A stretch of 64,000 bases of DNA, taken from NCBI RefSeq assembly GCF_004116335.1, contig NZ_PDKN01000006.1, forward strand, positions 62,001-126,000, written 5' to 3'. The translations under genes and the position numbers were made by a program. The notes below the pieces were generated by a model. That model was not told where the DNA came from and did no database searches. It worked only from the letters and a program-made list of their open reading frames with translations. The stretch is from Candidatus Marinarcus aquaticus (GTDB taxonomy: Bacteria; Campylobacterota; Campylobacteria; Campylobacterales; Arcobacteraceae). Shown one piece after another: positions 51,542-61,592 of the stretch (its first letter is position 1; every line of letters begins with the position of its first letter).

Positions 51542-53659
51542 ATGAATTTAAAAAGGATATTTTCAAAAGATTTAGTAACGGTTGCTCTTTTTGTAGCAAT
51601 CTTGATGATCATCATCGTACCGTTACCTAAGTTTGCGCTTGACTTCTTTTTGGTGATATCTTTATCGTTGGGTCTTTTGGTTCTTTTAATATCATTGTAT
51701 ATTCAAAAACCATCAGACCTGACCACTTTCCCTACCTTAATCCTTATTTTGGCGCTCTTTAGACTCTCTTTGAATATTGCAACCACACGATCAATTTTAA
51801 GTGAAGGACACAATGGTCCAGAAGCTGTCAGTTCAATTATTTCTGCTTTTGGTGAGTTTGTTGTGGGTGGAAACTTGGTCATTGGTATTATTGTATTTAT
51901 TATTTTGGTATTGATTAACTTTATGGTTGTCACCAAAGGTGCAACCAGAGTTGCAGAAGTTACTGCAAGATTTACACTTGATTCAATGCCCGGTAAACAA
52001 ATGGCAATTGATGCGGATTTAAATGCCGGATTTATTGATGATAAACAGGCACAACAACGGCGTAAAGAGCTTATCTCTGAAGCAAACTTTTATGGAGCGA
52101 TGGACGGGTCATCTAAGTTTGTTAAAGGTGATGCAATTGCTGGTATTATCATTACTTTGGTGAATTTAGTGGGGGGATTACTTATTGGTCTTTTCCAACA
52201 CGATATGACCGTTTCACAAAGTGGTGAAATTTATACGATTTTAACCATTGGAGATGGACTTGTTGCTCAAATTCCTGCACTGATTTTATCAACAGCAACG
52301 GCAATTATTATCACACGTTCAAACATGGATGAAGACCGATTTGCGAACCAATCGATTTCTCAATTGATCAAAGACAGCAAATCTTTAATTCTTGTCGGTA
52401 TTGGAATGATTCTGTTTGGGTTCGTACCTGGTTTCCCTGCGGGTATTTTAATGGTTATGGGGCTTATCTTGTCGTTTATTGGATACGCAATTTATATGAT
52501 TGAAGATGGACAAAACAATGCTATTACAAATATGTTTAAAAGTAAAAGTGAAACCAAATCAACACTCCACAGTAAAGATTTAGATGAAGTTAAAAAAGAG
52601 AAAATTGCGGCACGTAAACCAAATGAAGAGCAGACTTTAGAAAATATCATGAAAATGGAAGTATTGGAGCTGAAATTGGGTGTTCGATTGCTTCAATTGG
52701 TACAAGGAAACTCTGAACTGCTTGATAAAATTCGAGGTATACGAAAGTCTATTGCCAGTGAATTAGGTTTTGTGATTCCTCAAATTCGTATTTCAGATGA
52801 TGTGAATTTGCAACCCGATCAATATTCATTGCATCTTAAACGTATTCCAATTATCAAAGGAAGTGTGCAACCTCAAAAGCTTCTGGCTATGGGAGGTATG
52901 GGCAATGAAACACTTAAAGGTTTAAAGGTGAAAGAGCCCGTATTTAATCTGGATGCTACTTGGATTGATGAAGGCTTAAAAGAGGAAGCGTTAATGAAAG
53001 GATTTACCGTTGTTGATGCACCCACCATTATCTCAACGCACCTTTCAGAAACGATTAAAAAACATGCTGAAGATATCATTACCCGTCAAGATATTGTGGA
53101 GATAGTTGAAAGATTGAAAAAAGATTTCCCAGTCTTAATTGAAGAAGCGATGAAGGTGACCTCTTATGGAGCATTGCTTAAAGTGTGTAAAGATTTATTA
53201 CACGAGAAAATACCAATTGTGGATATGCTGACCATCATTGAAGCCATTGCAGATATTGCGGAATTTACAAAAGCCCCAGATGTTTTATTGGAGCATGTGC
53301 GAAGTAAATTGTATCGAATGATCACTGAACGCTTTAAAGGAACAGATAATGTCTTGCATATTATTACCATTAAACCGGATTTAGAACAACAGTTCATTGG
53401 TAAATTGCAAGAGCAACATGGGGTATCTCAATTGATGCTCAGCATTGGTGAAATTAACTCATTAGTGACCAAAACCAAAGAGTTAGTGGAGCAAATCGAT
53501 GCCAAAGGTATCACAAAAGTTGCGATGGTTGTGGATCCATTATTGAGAAAACGTATCTCCGAAATTTATGAAAAATTTGGTCTTCAAGTAGCCGTTTTAA
53601 GTCATGCTGAGTTGGATTCACGAGCAAATTTTGCTATTGAAGGCACCTTACAATTTTAA
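51542..53659 (+). CDS. flhA: Flagellar export gate protein FlhA
   Basis: Largest inner-membrane part of the export gate. 705 aa with about eight membrane helices in the first 320 residues, the FHIPEP-type block seen as TRFTLDSMPGKQMAIDADLN near 139-158 with RRKELISEANFYGAMDGSSK next to it, and the cytosolic domain from about 360. Ends the continuous flagellar run; the BatD-like gene follows 14 bases later with no terminator visible. Confidence 0.97.
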   Translation: MNLKRIFSKDLVTVALFVAILMIIIVPLPKFALDFFLVISLSLGLLVLLISLYIQKPSDLTTFPTLILILALFRLSLNIATTRSILSEGHNGPEAVSSIISAFGEFVVGGNLVIGIIVFIILVLINFMVVTKGATRVAEVTARFTLDSMPGKQMAIDADLNAGFIDDKQAQQRRKELISEANFYGAMDGSSKFVKGDAIAGIIITLVNLVGGLLIGLFQHDMTVSQSGEIYTILTIGDGLVAQIPALILSTATAIIITRSNMDEDRFANQSISQLIKDSKSLILVGIGMILFGFVPGFPAGILMVMGLILSFIGYAIYMIEDGQNNAITNMFKSKSETKSTLHSKDLDEVKKEKIAARKPNEEQTLENIMKMEVLELKLGVRLLQLVQGNSELLDKIRGIRKSIASELGFVIPQIRISDDVNLQPDQYSLHLKRIPIIKGSVQPQKLLAMGGMGNETLKGLKVKEPVFNLDATWIDEGLKEEALMKGFTVVDAPTIISTHLSETIKKHAEDIITRQDIVEIVERLKKDFPVLIEEAMKVTSYGALLKVCKDLLHEKIPIVDMLTIIEAIADIAEFTKAPDVLLEHVRSKLYRMITERFKGTDNVLHIITIKPDLEQQFIGKLQEQHGVSQLMLSIGEINSLVTKTKELVEQIDAKGITKVAMVVDPLLRKRISEIYEKFGLQVAVLSHAELDSRANFAIEGTLQF

Positions 53660-53673
53660 AACAGAGTAACGCA

Positions 53674-55113
53674 ATGATAGTACGATGGATTTTTTTTCTT
53701 TTATGTGTTAATACGCTTTATGCGCAAGTAAAAATATTTGCTCCTCAAAGTGTTGTACAAGATGAAGCCGTGGTCTTTGAACTGCAAGCAAGTGGTGAAG
53801 AGATTACGTTTCCTGAAATCAGTTCTATAGAAGGATTCCCTGTTCAAAAAGCGGGTACTTCTAATCAAATCACCATTGTCAATGGCCAAAAAAGTAAAAT
53901 TGTCAATAAAAAATTTCTTTTTTATCCCAACAGAAGTGTTCAAATTCCCTCTTTTGAAGTTATTGTAGATGGAAAAACTTACACCACATCTGTAAAAGAA
54001 ATAGAACTTCAAAAAGCACAAAAAACTCAAAACTCGCAATTTGATTTTAAAATTGTCAGCGATAAAACGAACGTTTATCTCAATGAACCCATTGTCGTGG
54101 ATTATTTGTTTACATATAAAAAAGACGATAAAATCATGGAATTAGCACTTGGTAATATGGATTTTGAACACTTTTGGGCAAAGAAAATTGGGGATGCAAC
54201 GACGAAAGAAGAGGGTGAACACATCACTCAAAGACTGCGTTATGTGTTGTTTGCACAACAAAGTGGAAAACTTGAGCTTAAACCTGCAAGGGTCATTGCA
54301 AGGCTTATGGATGTTGGTCGTTCGTACTCCTTTTTCCAACGTCCAAGTAAACAAATGAGTATCTATTCCAATGCTTTGCAATTTGAAGTGGAACCCTTGC
54401 CTAAGGGAGTTAGTATTGTGGGTGATTTTACAATAGAATCAAACATAGATAAAGCTCATATACAAGCTTCACAAGCCGTCACCTATACTCTTCATATTAA
54501 GGGTGAAGGGAATTTAGAAGATTTAAATGATATTACGTTAGATATTCCCAATGCTACAGTTTACTCTAATGATGCGAAAACAACGTCAAGCTTTGAAAAC
54601 GGGAAGTTTCTTTCAACATACACAAAAAACTTTTCTATTGTAGCCAATGAGTCTTTTACCATTCCTGCTGTTAAGATTCCCTATTTTTTGGTTAATAAAA
54701 AAAAGGTACAATACCTAACAGTGCAAACCTATGATATAACGGTGGATGCACCTCAAGGTATTCAAAAAACCGTTACATTAGAGAAAAAAGAGAAACCAGT
54801 AAGAGAATTAACAAAAGAGATTTCTGATTATAATGGGTGGGTCTATTTTTCTTTTGGAGTATTAAGTACGGTGGTTGTCCTTTTTATTGGATTATTTGTA
54901 CGTAAAAAGTCCAATGAAAAAAGAGTTGAAACCCCCCTTATTAAAAGTGTAAAAAAAGCAAAAAGTAACAGCGAGTTGATTAAAATATTGGTGCCTTATG
55001 TGAACAAAAACACCGCATTGGATACGCTGATATTTGAATTAGAAAAAAACAACAATTTAGATATAAAGTTTAAGAAAAAAGAGATTATAAAGATACTAAA
55101 ATCTGATTTCTAA
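53674..55113 (+). CDS. BatD-like membrane protein
   Basis: 479 residues. Signal peptide (about 1-17), then two or three immunoglobulin-like beta modules (KIFAPQSVVQDEAVVFELQA at the start is typical of BatD), a C-terminal membrane helix at about 388-408 (GWVYFSFGVLSTVVVLFIGL) and a cytoplasmic Lys-rich tail. BatD proteins accompany von Willebrand-type BatA/BatB proteins and a MoxR ATPase, and are linked to stress tolerance in some bacteria. None of these partners is adjacent, so function here is unclear. Follows flhA closely, possibly in the same transcript. Confidence 0.75.
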   Translation: MIVRWIFFLLCVNTLYAQVKIFAPQSVVQDEAVVFELQASGEEITFPEISSIEGFPVQKAGTSNQITIVNGQKSKIVNKKFLFYPNRSVQIPSFEVIVDGKTYTTSVKEIELQKAQKTQNSQFDFKIVSDKTNVYLNEPIVVDYLFTYKKDDKIMELALGNMDFEHFWAKKIGDATTKEEGEHITQRLRYVLFAQQSGKLELKPARVIARLMDVGRSYSFFQRPSKQMSIYSNALQFEVEPLPKGVSIVGDFTIESNIDKAHIQASQAVTYTLHIKGEGNLEDLNDITLDIPNATVYSNDAKTTSSFENGKFLSTYTKNFSIVANESFTIPAVKIPYFLVNKKKVQYLTVQTYDITVDAPQGIQKTVTLEKKEKPVRELTKEISDYNGWVYFSFGVLSTVVVLFIGLFVRKKSNEKRVETPLIKSVKKAKSNSELIKILVPYVNKNTALDTLIFELEKNNNLDIKFKKKEIIKILKSDF

Positions 55114-55123
55114 AAGGATAATA

Positions 55124-55831
55124 ATGAAAATTTTAACTCTTATTTTATGCGCAAGCATCTCTTTGTTTGCCAATGAATATTATGCGAAATTAGAACCAAT
55201 AGAGAGTTATGTGATAAAAGCTGCAGTCAGTGGTGAAGTGGTTTACAGTAATGAAGGGATTGAAGGTAAGTTTGCCAATAACAGTTTGATTGTTCAACTC
55301 GATTCAGAAGTGGATACTATTAATTTAGAACAGACCAAAAAGAAGCTCAAAGCGTATGATGAAATGGTTGAAATTGAACGAAAAAATTATGAGAGACTCA
55401 AACAAGTCACCACACGTTCAGATTTTGATAAAGATTCACAACTTCGACAAGCGCTCAATTTAGAGGCGTCACGAGCAGATTTGATCATCAGTATGGCGCA
55501 GTTAAAAAAGAGCATAGAAAATAAAAGACTTGTAGAGAAAAATCGATATATCTATAATATTAATGTCAAAGAGGGCGATTATGTGACGGCAGGTACGCTG
55601 TTATACGAAGCAAAAGATATGTCAAAAGGAAAATTGGAGATTTTTATTCCCATTGCTGAGATGCCTTTGATTAAAGAGAAAAGCATCTATTTAGATGGTG
55701 AGCAAACCGATTTAAAAATACATAAAGCATATGAAGTAGCAGACTCGAAACATATTTCATCGTATAAAGTAGAGATCATTGTCCCTGATGCACAACAGTT
55801 TTCAAGGTTGGTCAAAGTTGAATTTAAATAG
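55124..55831 (+). CDS. Periplasmic HlyD-type adaptor subunit, stand-alone
   Basis: 235 residues with a signal peptide (about 1-17). The mature protein begins with a lipoyl-like half (YVIKAAVSGEVVYSNEGIEG), a helical hairpin (about 65-135), the return lipoyl half (YIYNINVKEGDYVTAGTLLY) and a short beta barrel. This is the plan of RND/ABC efflux adaptors, but short, and no pump gene is next to it. Ribosome site aaaagga. Overlaps the next gene by about 14 bases. What it connects is unknown. Confidence 0.75.
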   Translation: MKILTLILCASISLFANEYYAKLEPIESYVIKAAVSGEVVYSNEGIEGKFANNSLIVQLDSEVDTINLEQTKKKLKAYDEMVEIERKNYERLKQVTTRSDFDKDSQLRQALNLEASRADLIISMAQLKKSIENKRLVEKNRYIYNINVKEGDYVTAGTLLYEAKDMSKGKLEIFIPIAEMPLIKEKSIYLDGEQTDLKIHKAYEVADSKHISSYKVEIIVPDAQQFSRLVKVEFK

Positions 55832-57521
55832 TGTAGCATGCCCACTGGATTGTTATGATACCTGTGAGGCCGTATATGAAGATGGGAAGTGTAAACCCAA
55901 TAAAAAACACCCTACAACGGGTTCAAAACTGTGTGTGAATTTTGGACACTTACTCAATGAAACTGTTTTAGAACAACCCTTTTTTAATAATGAATCCCTT
56001 GAGTTAGACAGGGCACTTTCAATGCTTGTAGAAAAATTGAAAAGCAGTGAAGCACAAAATGTTTTATACTATAAAGGAAGCGGAAACTTAGGTGTGATGC
56101 AAAGTGCACCCAAAGCTTTTTTTGCCTCTTACGGTGCAACCTTAACACGAGGAAGTTTGTGTGATGGTGGTGGCGGTGAAGGCTTAGAGCAAGGTCGTGG
56201 GAAAGTAGTGAATCCTCCTATTGAAAACCTTTTAAATGCAGATGTGATTATCTGTTGGGGAAGAAATTTTAGTGTGACTTCATCGCATATGTATGAGTTG
56301 GTTAAAGATAAAACCTTTATCACCATTGATCCCATTAAAACCGATATGGCCAAAAAATCAGCACTGCATTTGCAAATCAATCCAAAAACAGATGATGAAT
56401 TGGCGCTTCTTTTAACACGATTTGCGTATATGAATGACTTAGAAGATGAAGCATCCTTTCAAGAGTATGCTTCAGGTGCAGATTGGTTTTTTGATCTAGC
56501 AAAAAGCAGACCGGTTGTATCTTATGAAGCAACAACGGGCGTGACCCTAAAAGAGGTCACCACTTTTATGGAGATGATTCAAAATAAAAAAGTGGCCATC
56601 ATGGTGGGATTGGGTGTTCAAAAATATTATGAAGGTGCAACCATCATGCGGTGCATTGACTCTTTTGCAGCTTATATTGGGGTACACAATAAAGAAGCAG
56701 GTGGATTGTGGTATCTGTCTGATTCAATGTATGGATATGAAAAACAGTTTCTGGCAACTCCAAAAAAAAGAGTGGATATCCCAAGCGTGAATTTTGCAGA
56801 TTATGAGGTGGTCTTTATACAAGGTGCCAATCCCGTAATCAGTGCTCCGAATACAAAACGTGTCATAGAGGGATTAAAAAAGAGTTTTGTTGTATATTTT
56901 GGAACCACCTTTAATGAGACGTGTGAATATGCCAATTTGATCATTCCTTCCACCATGTTTTTAGAAAAAGAGGATGTTCGTATCTCTTATGGACATGAAT
57001 ACAAAGCAGTTTCAAATAAAGTGCGTGAAAAAACGACACAAAGCATTACAGAGTATGAGTTGGCGCAATATCTGTGCAATGCGTTTAATCTCCCTGCACT
57101 TAAAGAGGAGCAGAGTGTTTTAGAGTATTATAGAAATACTACTCCAGAGCGTTCTCACATCCTTGAATCCTTTGAATTTGTTGAAGAGGCAGATATCGTG
57201 CATCTGTATGAAGAGAAAGAAGAGCATGAATACTATTTAATCACGGCTAAAACTAAAAAGTGTTTGAATTCACAGTTTAAAACAGATGATAACGTTTATA
57301 TGAACAGCAGTTGTGGTATTAATGAGGGTGCTGAAGTTACAATCTCTTCTTCATATGGTCAGGCTTCGTTTATATTAAAACACAGCGATGATGTCAAAGA
57401 GAACTGCGTTTTAATTTATGCGGGGGCAAAAAATGTGAATCATTTAACCTCGCATAAAAGCGATGAAGCGAGTTTTTCTGCAATGTACCAAGAGGTATTA
57501 GTAACCGTTGAACTATCGTGA
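55818..57521 (+). CDS. Molybdopterin oxidoreductase family protein (substrate unknown)
   Basis: Cytoplasmic member of the DMSO-reductase superfamily: no Tat signal. The N-terminal iron-sulfur motif is CPLDCYDTC (Cys8, 12, 16) with a further Cys near 38, the pattern of a 4Fe-4S site. Pterin-domain blocks include RGSLCDGGGGEG, DVIICWGRNFSVTSSH, FIQGANPVISAPN and FNETCEYANLIIPS. The C-terminal molydopterin-dinucleotide domain is short, making 567 aa in total, smaller than usual (over 700). The TTG at 55818 is preferred over an ATG at 55779 because the upstream part only overlaps the adaptor gene. No electron-transfer subunit is adjacent. Confidence 0.85.
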   Translation: MNLNSVACPLDCYDTCEAVYEDGKCKPNKKHPTTGSKLCVNFGHLLNETVLEQPFFNNESLELDRALSMLVEKLKSSEAQNVLYYKGSGNLGVMQSAPKAFFASYGATLTRGSLCDGGGGEGLEQGRGKVVNPPIENLLNADVIICWGRNFSVTSSHMYELVKDKTFITIDPIKTDMAKKSALHLQINPKTDDELALLLTRFAYMNDLEDEASFQEYASGADWFFDLAKSRPVVSYEATTGVTLKEVTTFMEMIQNKKVAIMVGLGVQKYYEGATIMRCIDSFAAYIGVHNKEAGGLWYLSDSMYGYEKQFLATPKKRVDIPSVNFADYEVVFIQGANPVISAPNTKRVIEGLKKSFVVYFGTTFNETCEYANLIIPSTMFLEKEDVRISYGHEYKAVSNKVREKTTQSITEYELAQYLCNAFNLPALKEEQSVLEYYRNTTPERSHILESFEFVEEADIVHLYEEKEEHEYYLITAKTKKCLNSQFKTDDNVYMNSSCGINEGAEVTISSSYGQASFILKHSDDVKENCVLIYAGAKNVNHLTSHKSDEASFSAMYQEVLVTVELS

Positions 57522-58689
57522 ATTATTAACCAATTATCCTGTGGTGCGGCAACTCTCTTTGTTGCAAGTGATTGCTTATTTTGGTGCTTGGTTTTCTAAT
57601 GTTGCTATTTATACCATGCTTGTACAGTTTGGCTCTTCTGCGTTAGCTATTTCAGTTGTAACGGCCATGCATCTTTTACCCGCAGTGATCATTGCACCTA
57701 TTTCTGGGGTTGTTATTGACAAATTTCGTATCAAACCATTGATGTTTACACTGCTTTTAACCGAACTTTGTATGACGCTTCTTTTTTTAACCATTGATAA
57801 CAAAGATGAGTTGTGGTTTTTGATGATACTGATTTTTATTCGAATGGGCAGTGCGTCGATGTTTTTCTCAACTGAGATGTCGCTTCTCCCTAAACTCATT
57901 TCTGGTGTAGCACTGCAAAAAGCCAACGAAATTCACTCTATCATTTGGTCATTTACTTTTGCTTTTGGAATGGCAATGAGTGGTATTATTGTTAACAGTT
58001 ATGGTGTAAAAACGGCTATTATTATAGATGCTTTGTTTTTTTTAGTGGCAATCATTGTCTTTTTAAATATTCATTTTAAAATTGAAATCATTCACACCAA
58101 AGAGACTTTTTTAGGCATGATTAAAGATGGTTTTATTTATATTAAAAACTCTAAAGTGGTGATTCATCTTATTTTACTGCATGCAAGTGTGGGATTGACC
58201 TCTTTTGATGCTTTGGTAACACTGCTTGCTAAAAATGAGTATAAATATGTGATTGCAGTTCCTTTAGCCATTGGTATTACCAATGCAGTTCGAGCCTTTG
58301 CTCTTATGCTGGGACCTTTACTTATCAGCAATTGGGTCAACAAAGAGAGGCTCTATTATCTGTTTATTTTTCAAGGCATTGCCATCATTTTGTGGGGCAT
58401 ATTTCAATTTAATTTTTATATTGCATTGGCGACCGTTTTTTTAACGGGTTTTGTTACAACAACACTGTGGTCGATGACATATGCATTTCTTCAAGAGAAT
58501 GTGGAACAAAAATATTTGGGGCGTGTGATTTCATATAACGATATGATTTTTATGCTTTCAAACGTTTTGACCACACTGTTTATTGGCGTGATGGCCAGTT
58601 GGGTGAGTTTAGAGGTTATTACGATGATGTTAGGAGCAGGTTTCTTTGCCTTTGCTTTGTACTATAAAAGGATATTACAATGGATATAG
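57508..58689 (+). CDS. MFS transporter
   Basis: 393 residues with about 12 membrane helices and no long soluble domain. The first loop has APISGVVIDKFRIKPLMF near 71-88, a variant of the G-x-x-x-D-R/K-x-x-R/K MFS motif. Similar proteins are annotated as NreB-like or macrolide-type exporters; the substrate cannot be inferred. It starts at TTG inside the end of the molybdopterin gene and is overlapped by the next small gene, so all are likely co-transcribed. Confidence 0.88.
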   Translation: MNYRELLTNYPVVRQLSLLQVIAYFGAWFSNVAIYTMLVQFGSSALAISVVTAMHLLPAVIIAPISGVVIDKFRIKPLMFTLLLTELCMTLLFLTIDNKDELWFLMILIFIRMGSASMFFSTEMSLLPKLISGVALQKANEIHSIIWSFTFAFGMAMSGIIVNSYGVKTAIIIDALFFLVAIIVFLNIHFKIEIIHTKETFLGMIKDGFIYIKNSKVVIHLILLHASVGLTSFDALVTLLAKNEYKYVIAVPLAIGITNAVRAFALMLGPLLISNWVNKERLYYLFIFQGIAIILWGIFQFNFYIALATVFLTGFVTTTLWSMTYAFLQENVEQKYLGRVISYNDMIFMLSNVLTTLFIGVMASWVSLEVITMMLGAGFFAFALYYKRILQWI

Positions 58690-58904
58690 AAATAAAAGTA
58701 TTGTTATTGGGTATTTTAAAAAAAGAGAGTGATGAAAATCTCAATGATGTGTTGGCTAAACTCGAAGAAGCAAAAGTATTCTCTTTTAAAGAGGGAAAAA
58801 AACTTCTAAAGATGCTTAAAAGTGAAGGCTATTTAACTCAAAACAAACTCACTGTAAAAGGAGAACTTAAAGCCAAAGAGGTGGAAAAAGAGTTCAAAAT
58901 ATAA
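58680..58904 (+). CDS. Small charged hypothetical protein
   Basis: Not recognised. 74 residues, helical, with a pattern near the end (MLKSEGYLTQNKLTVKGELKAKEVEKEF) that looks like the helix-wing of a small winged-helix domain. No membrane segment. It overlaps the MFS gene end by 10 bases. A regulator or binding partner of the transporter is possible, but there is no direct evidence. Confidence 0.6.
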   Translation: MDIEIKVLLLGILKKESDENLNDVLAKLEEAKVFSFKEGKKLLKMLKSEGYLTQNKLTVKGELKAKEVEKEFKI

Positions 58905-58971
58905 TGTTTGTGTGATACTTAAAAAAGTGACTATTAAAGTTAATGTAACAATTTAATAACCAAGTAAGTTT

Positions 58972-59005
58972 TTTAATACTACAATTTTTAAAGTTGTGTA
59001 TTAAA
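58972..59005 (+). promoter_or_regulatory. Hairpin next to the ribosome site of the second chemoreceptor gene
   Basis: Outer arms tttaatac (58972-58979) and gtattaaa (58998-59005), inner arms acaatttt (58981-58988) and aaagttgt (58990-58997), with one G-T pair, a one-base bulge and a very tight loop. The right arm ends inside aaaggaga (59003-59010), the ribosome site of the following ATG at 59016. Confidence 0.55.
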
Positions 59006-59015
59006 GGAGAACGCT

Positions 59016-60902
59016 ATGACCATTAAAAAGAAGACAATGGGCGCTTTTGCTGTTATTATATTAATATCAGTGATATCAAGTATTTTGGTTTCTTATAATA
59101 ACCAAAAGGTAAAAAGTAATGTGGATGAACTGAGTAATGTTGGGTTCAAAGGAATTACGTTTTTGCTTGAAGCAGACCGAGACTCGTATCAATCGAATGT
59201 ATCACTACTGCAAATCATGCAGATGCCTTCAGGTGAAAATTTAGAAAAAACAATCACCAAAGGGGCACAAGATAACCTCTTACAAGTAAAACAGCGTTTT
59301 ACCAAGTTTAAAAATATTTTGGCAGAACACATGCCAAAAGAGAAAGCCAAGTTTGCGTCGTTTGATACCTTTTATGATGCTACAAATAAAGCCACTGAAG
59401 AGATGATTGCATTGGTTCGTGCTGGGAATGCTTCGCAAGCGACAACAATCTATTTTGACACGTATTTACAAAGTTACGAATCAATGAGGGATTTGATTGA
59501 TTATTTTACAGAAGCCACCTATAAAGTCATAGATAAAAATAAAGAGGCAACGGATGCTTTAATTTCTCAATCTCAAACCATTTTTGTCATTATTACACTT
59601 TTAACCATTGGGGTATCCATTATTTTGAGTTTTTTACTTGGAAAAATGTTGAATAAATCGTTAGGAAACTTCCAAGTAGGGCTTTTAAATTTCTTTAAAT
59701 ATATTAATGGAGAGATTAAAGAGGTGAATCAACTCAACGAGAGCGGTAAAGATGAAATTTCTGAGATGGCGTTGGTCATTAATAAAAATATTATTAAAAC
59801 GCAAAAATCTTTAGAGAGTGATCGAAAACTTATTGAAGAGGTGAAACAAGTTGTCGAAAAGGTGAGTCAAGGTAAGTTTAAACAACAAGTTAAAGCAACC
59901 ACTGAAAATAAAGGTTTAGAGGACTTGAAACATATCTTCAATGAGATGCTAGCGGTGATTTCTAAAAAAGTGTGTGATGATATTGCAAAAATTGAAGCGG
60001 CGTATAAAGCGTATGAAAATCTTAATTTTGCATATAAAATTCCGAAAGACAGCGGTTATATTCCCGACATCTTAAATGATTTGGCAAAAATTATTTCTGA
60101 CATTTTGGTTGAAAATAAATCAAACGGTCTGACACTGGAAGAGAGCTCAAATCAGTTATTGAAAAACGTTGAAGAGTTAAATAATTCAACCAATGATGCG
60201 GCATCAAGTTTAGAAGAGACAGCGGCTGCACTGGAAGAGATTAATTCCAATATTCAAAGCAACATGGGCAATGTAGCACAAATGGTGAAATATGCCAATG
60301 AGTTAACACACTCTTCTAATGAGGGTGAAACCATGGCTAAAAATACCACGCGTGCAATGGATGATATTAACGAGCAAGTTACGTTGATTAATGAGTCAAT
60401 TACGGTCATTGATCAAATTGCATTTCAAACCAATATTCTATCACTGAATGCTGCTGTAGAAGCTGCCACTGCTGGTGAAGCTGGAAAAGGCTTTGCGGTG
60501 GTTGCTCAAGAAGTGCGTAATTTAGCAGCTCGAAGTGCAGAAGCTGCTAAAGAAATTAAAGAGATCGTTGAAAATGCAACGATCAAAGCCAATGATGGTA
60601 AAACGATTTCTGACCAAATGATTACAGGGTACAGTAAACTCAATACCAATGTACAAGAGACAATGAGTTTAATTCAACAAGTTGAATCTGCAACCAAAGA
60701 GCAACAAGCCGGAATTGCACAAATCAGTGATGCGGTGAACCAATTAGACCACCAAACACAAAGCAATGCAGCCATTGCAAATGGTACACGAGATATTGCG
60801 ACATACACGCACTCTATTGCAGTAGATATTTTAGATAATGCCAATAAAAAGAATTTTGAAGGAAAAGAGAGCGTTTTGCCTAAAGATAAAATCAATGAAT
60901 GA
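59016..60902 (+). CDS. Methyl-accepting chemotaxis protein (four-helix sensor)
   Basis: 628-aa transmembrane chemoreceptor. TM1 at about 7-28; a helical periplasmic domain of about 160 residues (4HB_MCP type, no Cache motif); TM2 near 188-210 ([20 protein letters not shown]); a HAMP-like region; then a signalling coiled coil with the tip block [20 protein letters not shown] near 466. No CZB domain and no xWxxF tail; it ends KDKINE. Ribosome site aaaggaga. No chemotaxis kinase gene is nearby. The signalling region is very similar to that of the first receptor. Confidence 0.94.
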   Translation: MTIKKKTMGAFAVIILISVISSILVSYNNQKVKSNVDELSNVGFKGITFLLEADRDSYQSNVSLLQIMQMPSGENLEKTITKGAQDNLLQVKQRFTKFKNILAEHMPKEKAKFASFDTFYDATNKATEEMIALVRAGNASQATTIYFDTYLQSYESMRDLIDYFTEATYKVIDKNKEATDALISQSQTIFVIITLLTIGVSIILSFLLGKMLNKSLGNFQVGLLNFFKYINGEIKEVNQLNESGKDEISEMALVINKNIIKTQKSLESDRKLIEEVKQVVEKVSQGKFKQQVKATTENKGLEDLKHIFNEMLAVISKKVCDDIAKIEAAYKAYENLNFAYKIPKDSGYIPDILNDLAKIISDILVENKSNGLTLEESSNQLLKNVEELNNSTNDAASSLEETAAALEEINSNIQSNMGNVAQMVKYANELTHSSNEGETMAKNTTRAMDDINEQVTLINESITVIDQIAFQTNILSLNAAVEAATAGEAGKGFAVVAQEVRNLAARSAEAAKEIKEIVENATIKANDGKTISDQMITGYSKLNTNVQETMSLIQQVESATKEQQAGIAQISDAVNQLDHQTQSNAAIANGTRDIATYTHSIAVDILDNANKKNFEGKESVLPKDKINE

Positions 60903-60919
60903 GTTTCTCATTCATTGAT
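60891..60919. terminator. Bidirectional terminator shared by two convergent gene ends
   Basis: 13-bp perfect stem atcaatgaatgag (60891-60903) and ctcattcattgat (60907-60919), loop ttt. Both stop codons lie inside it, and each arm encodes the last residues Ile-Asn-Glu of its gene. Confidence 0.85.
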
Positions 60920-61537
60920 ATACTGTATGTCCCCAAAATAGGCTTTATAAAAAGGCAGAGTAACCTCTTCAAAGCTCTCTTTGTCTTTATATAAGTTGAT
61001 GTACCACTCAAATGGTATCTTTTTTGCTTCCAACGCTTGAATGGAGAGCATGGTATCATTAATACTTCCTAAGTTGCTGGGAGCAATTAAAACGGCTTTA
61101 CACTGTAATATCTTAATCAAATCAATGATGAAAAAATCTTTTTCAATGGGAACCATTAATCCGCCTGCCCCTTCAACAATGAGCACTTCACACTGTTTTT
61201 GTGCAAGAGCTATTTTTGATTGGATGTACTCCAAATCAATTTCTGTGCTTTTTTTTGCAACAAAAGGGGCTGCTGGCAGTTCAAACTGGTAAGGTACCAC
61301 ATCATTGATTTCCAGTGTAAACTCAGGGTTCAACTCTTTTACGACGTCTAACAGTTTCCCGCCATCAAGAGGTTCAGTTATTACTCCTGTTTCAATGGGT
61401 TTGATATAGCCCACTTTATAACCCTCTTTTGCATACTTTCTTAAAAGCTGCTCACAGGCATAACTCTTTCCCACATCGGTGTTGGTTGCAGTTACAAAAA
61501 GCAGTTGGTTATTTTTTATGTTTTTTTCTATTTTCAT
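60908..61537 (-). CDS. bioD: Dethiobiotin synthase
   Basis: ATP-dependent carboxylation and ring closure of 7,8-diaminopelargonate in biotin synthesis. The P-loop TNTDVGKSYACEQLL is at about residues 17-31, then KPIETGV near 46 and EGAGGLMVPIEKDF near 120, all BioD features. 209 aa is normal. On the minus strand, convergent with the chemoreceptor and divergent from clpS. No other biotin gene is near. Confidence 0.93.
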   Translation of the reverse strand: MKIEKNIKNNQLLFVTATNTDVGKSYACEQLLRKYAKEGYKVGYIKPIETGVITEPLDGGKLLDVVKELNPEFTLEINDVVPYQFELPAAPFVAKKSTEIDLEYIQSKIALAQKQCEVLIVEGAGGLMVPIEKDFFIIDLIKILQCKAVLIAPSNLGSINDTMLSIQALEAKKIPFEWYINLYKDKESFEEVTLPFYKAYFGDIQYINE

Positions 61538-61554
61538 TGTAAATACTTTTTTGG

Positions 61555-61560
61555 TATAAT
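61555..61560 (+). promoter_or_regulatory. -10 box for clpS-clpA
   Basis: TATAAT after a T-rich stretch (ttttttggtataat), 33 bases before the clpS GTG, with aaaaagg as ribosome site. Confidence 0.65.
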
Positions 61561-61592
61561 AAATTGTATTCTAACGAAAAAGGTTTTAATAA

